A stretch of DNA of 5,440 nucleotides from Anaerolineales bacterium (GTDB taxonomy: Bacteria; Chloroflexota; Anaerolineae; Anaerolineales; VGOW01): the NCBI GenBank assembly GCA_919901875.1, contig CAKKQG010000453.1, positions 1 through 5,440 of the forward strand. Reading direction: 5' to 3'. The notes beneath the pieces are model-generated. The model ran no database searches, was not told the DNA's origin, and worked only from the letters and a program-made list of their open reading frames with translations. The translations under genes were made by a program, and so were the position numbers. Positions 4,263-5,440 of this stretch are shown one piece after another (the stretch's first letter is position 1; every line of letters starts with the position of its first letter).

Positions 4263-5440
4263 TTCATACTTCGCCCGGCTATCCACCCCGTCGTCCACGC
4301 GCTCTGAAAATTAAATCCGCCCGTCACGCCATCCACATCCAAAATCTCGCCCGCCAAAAATAATCCGCGACACAGTTTGCTCTCCATCGTTTTAAAATTC
4401 ACCTCGCTCAAACGCACGCCGCCGCACGTTACAAACTCTTCCTTGAAGACTCCTTTGCCAATAATTTGAAACGAACCGCGATGCAGTTGAGCGAGCAACG
4501 CATTTAAATCTTTTTTGGAAAGCTCCGCCCAACGGAGTGAATCCGCCACACCTGCGGCAGCCACCAACCTTTCCCACAAGCGGCTCGGCAGCGAAAGCTG
4601 AGCGTGCGCGGCGATGATCTGGCGCGGCGACGAATTTTTGATCTCCAGCAACCGATCCCGAATCTCATCCTCTTTTAAATTCGCCAACCAATTCACCCTC
4701 AACTCCGTTTTGTAATTGCAATCATGCAACTCCCTCGCCGCCCACGCCGAAAGTTTAAGCGCGGCGGGCCCGCTCAAACCCCAATGCGTGATCAACAACG
4801 CCCCACGCTGACTCAAGTTGCCAATCGTCAACTCTGCCTCTGGCACAGAAATGCCGCTCAAATCTTTAATCCTTTGATCTTTAATTTGAAAAGTAAAAAG
4901 TGAGGGAACGGGTTCTTCAATCGTATGCCCGAGTTGTTGAGCGAACTCGTAACCTTGTTTGTTGCTGCCCGAAGCTAAAAGTAAACGATCACAATGCAAT
5001 GTCTCGCCATTCTTCAGTCGCAGCTCAAAACCCAAAGAGTCTCCTAAAACCCTAAGGGTCTCTAAGACCCTTAGGGTTTGCACCTTCACCCCCACCCTCT
5101 TCGCCGAATCGATCAGGCACTCCACAATCGTTTCCGAGTCATCCGTCAGCGGAAACATGCGCCCATCGGGTTCTGTTTTTAATTTAACGCCGCGCCGTTT
5201 AAACCATTCCACTGTGTCACGCGGTTGAAAGCGCGTAAACGCACCACGCAATTCCTTTGCCCCACGCGGGTAGTTTTGAATCAACACGGCTGGATCGAAA
5301 CAGGCATGAGTCACATTGCACCGACCACCGCCAGAGATGCGAACCTTTGATAATAGTTGATGACTCTTTTCCAGAATCAAAACATTCGCGCGCGGATTCG
5401 CTTCCGCCGCCGTGATCGCCGCCATGAAGCCCGCCGCGCC
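4250..5440 (-). CDS. HI0933/YhiN/BaiN-family FAD-dependent oxidoreductase (N-terminus cut)
   Basis: The reading frame stays open to the right edge. The first visible residues, GAAGFMAAITAAEA, are the second half of the dinucleotide-binding glycine motif, so only some 10-15 N-terminal residues are missing and the ATG at 5425 is internal. Numbering from that Met, family signatures follow. They are ILEK (17-20), KVRISGGGRCNVTH (27-40), NYPRGAKELRGAF (51-63), the EWFKRRGV and GRMFPLTDDS segments (73-97), LLLASGSNKQGYEFAQQLGH (148-167), PVPSLFTFQI (172-181), LITHWGLSGPAAL (211-223), TCGGV (333-337), and the C-terminal FAD-contacting GLFLAGEILDVDGVTGGFNFQSAWTTG (354-380). This is a cytoplasmic flavoprotein family. 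BaiN acts on bile acid intermediates in gut clostridia, but for most members, this one included, the substrate is unknown. Residues 117-127 (TLRVLETLRVL) derive from a palindromic insertion. The last five residues and the stop come from a tandem repeat, so the native C-terminus may have been replaced. No ribosome site is visible. Confidence 0.9.
   Translation of the reverse strand, partial: GAAGFMAAITAAEANPRANVLILEKSHQLLSKVRISGGGRCNVTHACFDPAVLIQNYPRGAKELRGAFTRFQPRDTVEWFKRRGVKLKTEPDGRMFPLTDDSETIVECLIDSAKRVGVKVQTLRVLETLRVLGDSLGFELRLKNGETLHCDRLLLASGSNKQGYEFAQQLGHTIEEPVPSLFTFQIKDQRIKDLSGISVPEAELTIGNLSQRGALLITHWGLSGPAALKLSAWAARELHDCNYKTELRVNWLANLKEDEIRDRLLEIKNSSPRQIIAAHAQLSLPSRLWERLVAAAGVADSLRWAELSKKDLNALLAQLHRGSFQIIGKGVFKEEFVTCGGVRLSEVNFKTMESKLCRGLFLAGEILDVDGVTGGFNFQSAWTTGWIAGRSMKEEL
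5047..5079 (-). repeat. 33-bp in-frame palindromic element inside the flavoprotein gene
   Basis: Arms AAACCCTAAGGGTCT (5047-5061) and AGACCCTTAGGGTTT (5065-5079) are perfect reverse complements around a 3-base loop. As in citE the total is 33 bases, or 11 codons, with no frame change. It encodes TLRVL-E-TLRVL, a peptide duplication. It sits between the GVKVQ strand and LGFELRLKNG, in a stretch between two beta strands. Arm ends AGACC and GGTTT are the same as in the element at 673-705. Confidence 0.85.

Noticed and set aside
4122..4267. CRISPR array
   Set aside because: The units are 7 and 14 bases, contiguous and without unique spacers, so this is simple tandem repetition.
4858..4892. Direct repeat of ATCTTTAAT with flanking TCAAAT/ATTTGA, considered as a third small palindromic insertion
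   Set aside because: It encodes FQIKDQRIKDLSG, which fits the normal length and pattern of the family at this point. The arms are short and unlike the 33-bp elements.
5423..5425. ATG as the true start of the flavoprotein
   Set aside because: The frame continues to the window edge with GAAGF, part of the FAD-binding glycine motif, so the start lies outside.

Overview
The window looks like part of a bacterial chromosome from the phylum Chloroflexota, probably class Anaerolineae. The best clue is the secreted LysM protein. Its C-terminal beta-rich domain (NFPPN, MGPIGTRG, TYTIP, YNWFYN) is a domain I associate from memory with that class. Dispersed GC-rich palindromes and moderate base composition fit, but none of this is proof.

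Layout. Positions 1 to 2754 read rightward as a tightly coupled operon. It holds the last codons of an unidentified protein, then a fusion of the citrate lyase acyl carrier protein and beta subunit (citD-citE), then the citrate lyase alpha subunit (citF). Both junctions are ATGA overlaps. A strong intrinsic terminator follows at 2787-2825. Everything beyond it reads leftward: a secreted LysM protein with its own ribosome site and -10 box (2824-3405), a membrane-anchored methyltransferase resembling the FAM173/ATPSc-KMT lysine methyltransferases (3584-4117), and a flavoprotein of the HI0933/YhiN/BaiN family that is cut by the right edge (4250-5440).

The citrate genes encode all three activities of the lyase in two polypeptides. 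CitF swaps acetyl-ACP for citryl-ACP, and CitE splits citryl-ACP into oxaloacetate and acetyl-ACP. No gene for cofactor synthesis or attachment (citX, citG) or for ligase activation (citC) is in view. The leftward genes have no obvious functional link to citrate cleavage.

The most unusual content is repetitive. Two 33-bp near-perfect palindromes (15-bp arms, 3-nt loops) sit in frame inside the citE part of citDE and inside the flavoprotein gene. They share terminal bases and each adds 11 codons, so they look like members of one small ORF-invading palindromic element family. A 95-bp inverted-repeat element with 14-bp perfect ends lies between the LysM and methyltransferase genes. The gap between methyltransferase and flavoprotein is filled by heptamer (ATGAAGG) and 14-mer tandem arrays. 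These are mutually complementary, supply the flavoprotein stop codon, and form a chain of overlapping five-codon mini-ORFs on the minus strand.
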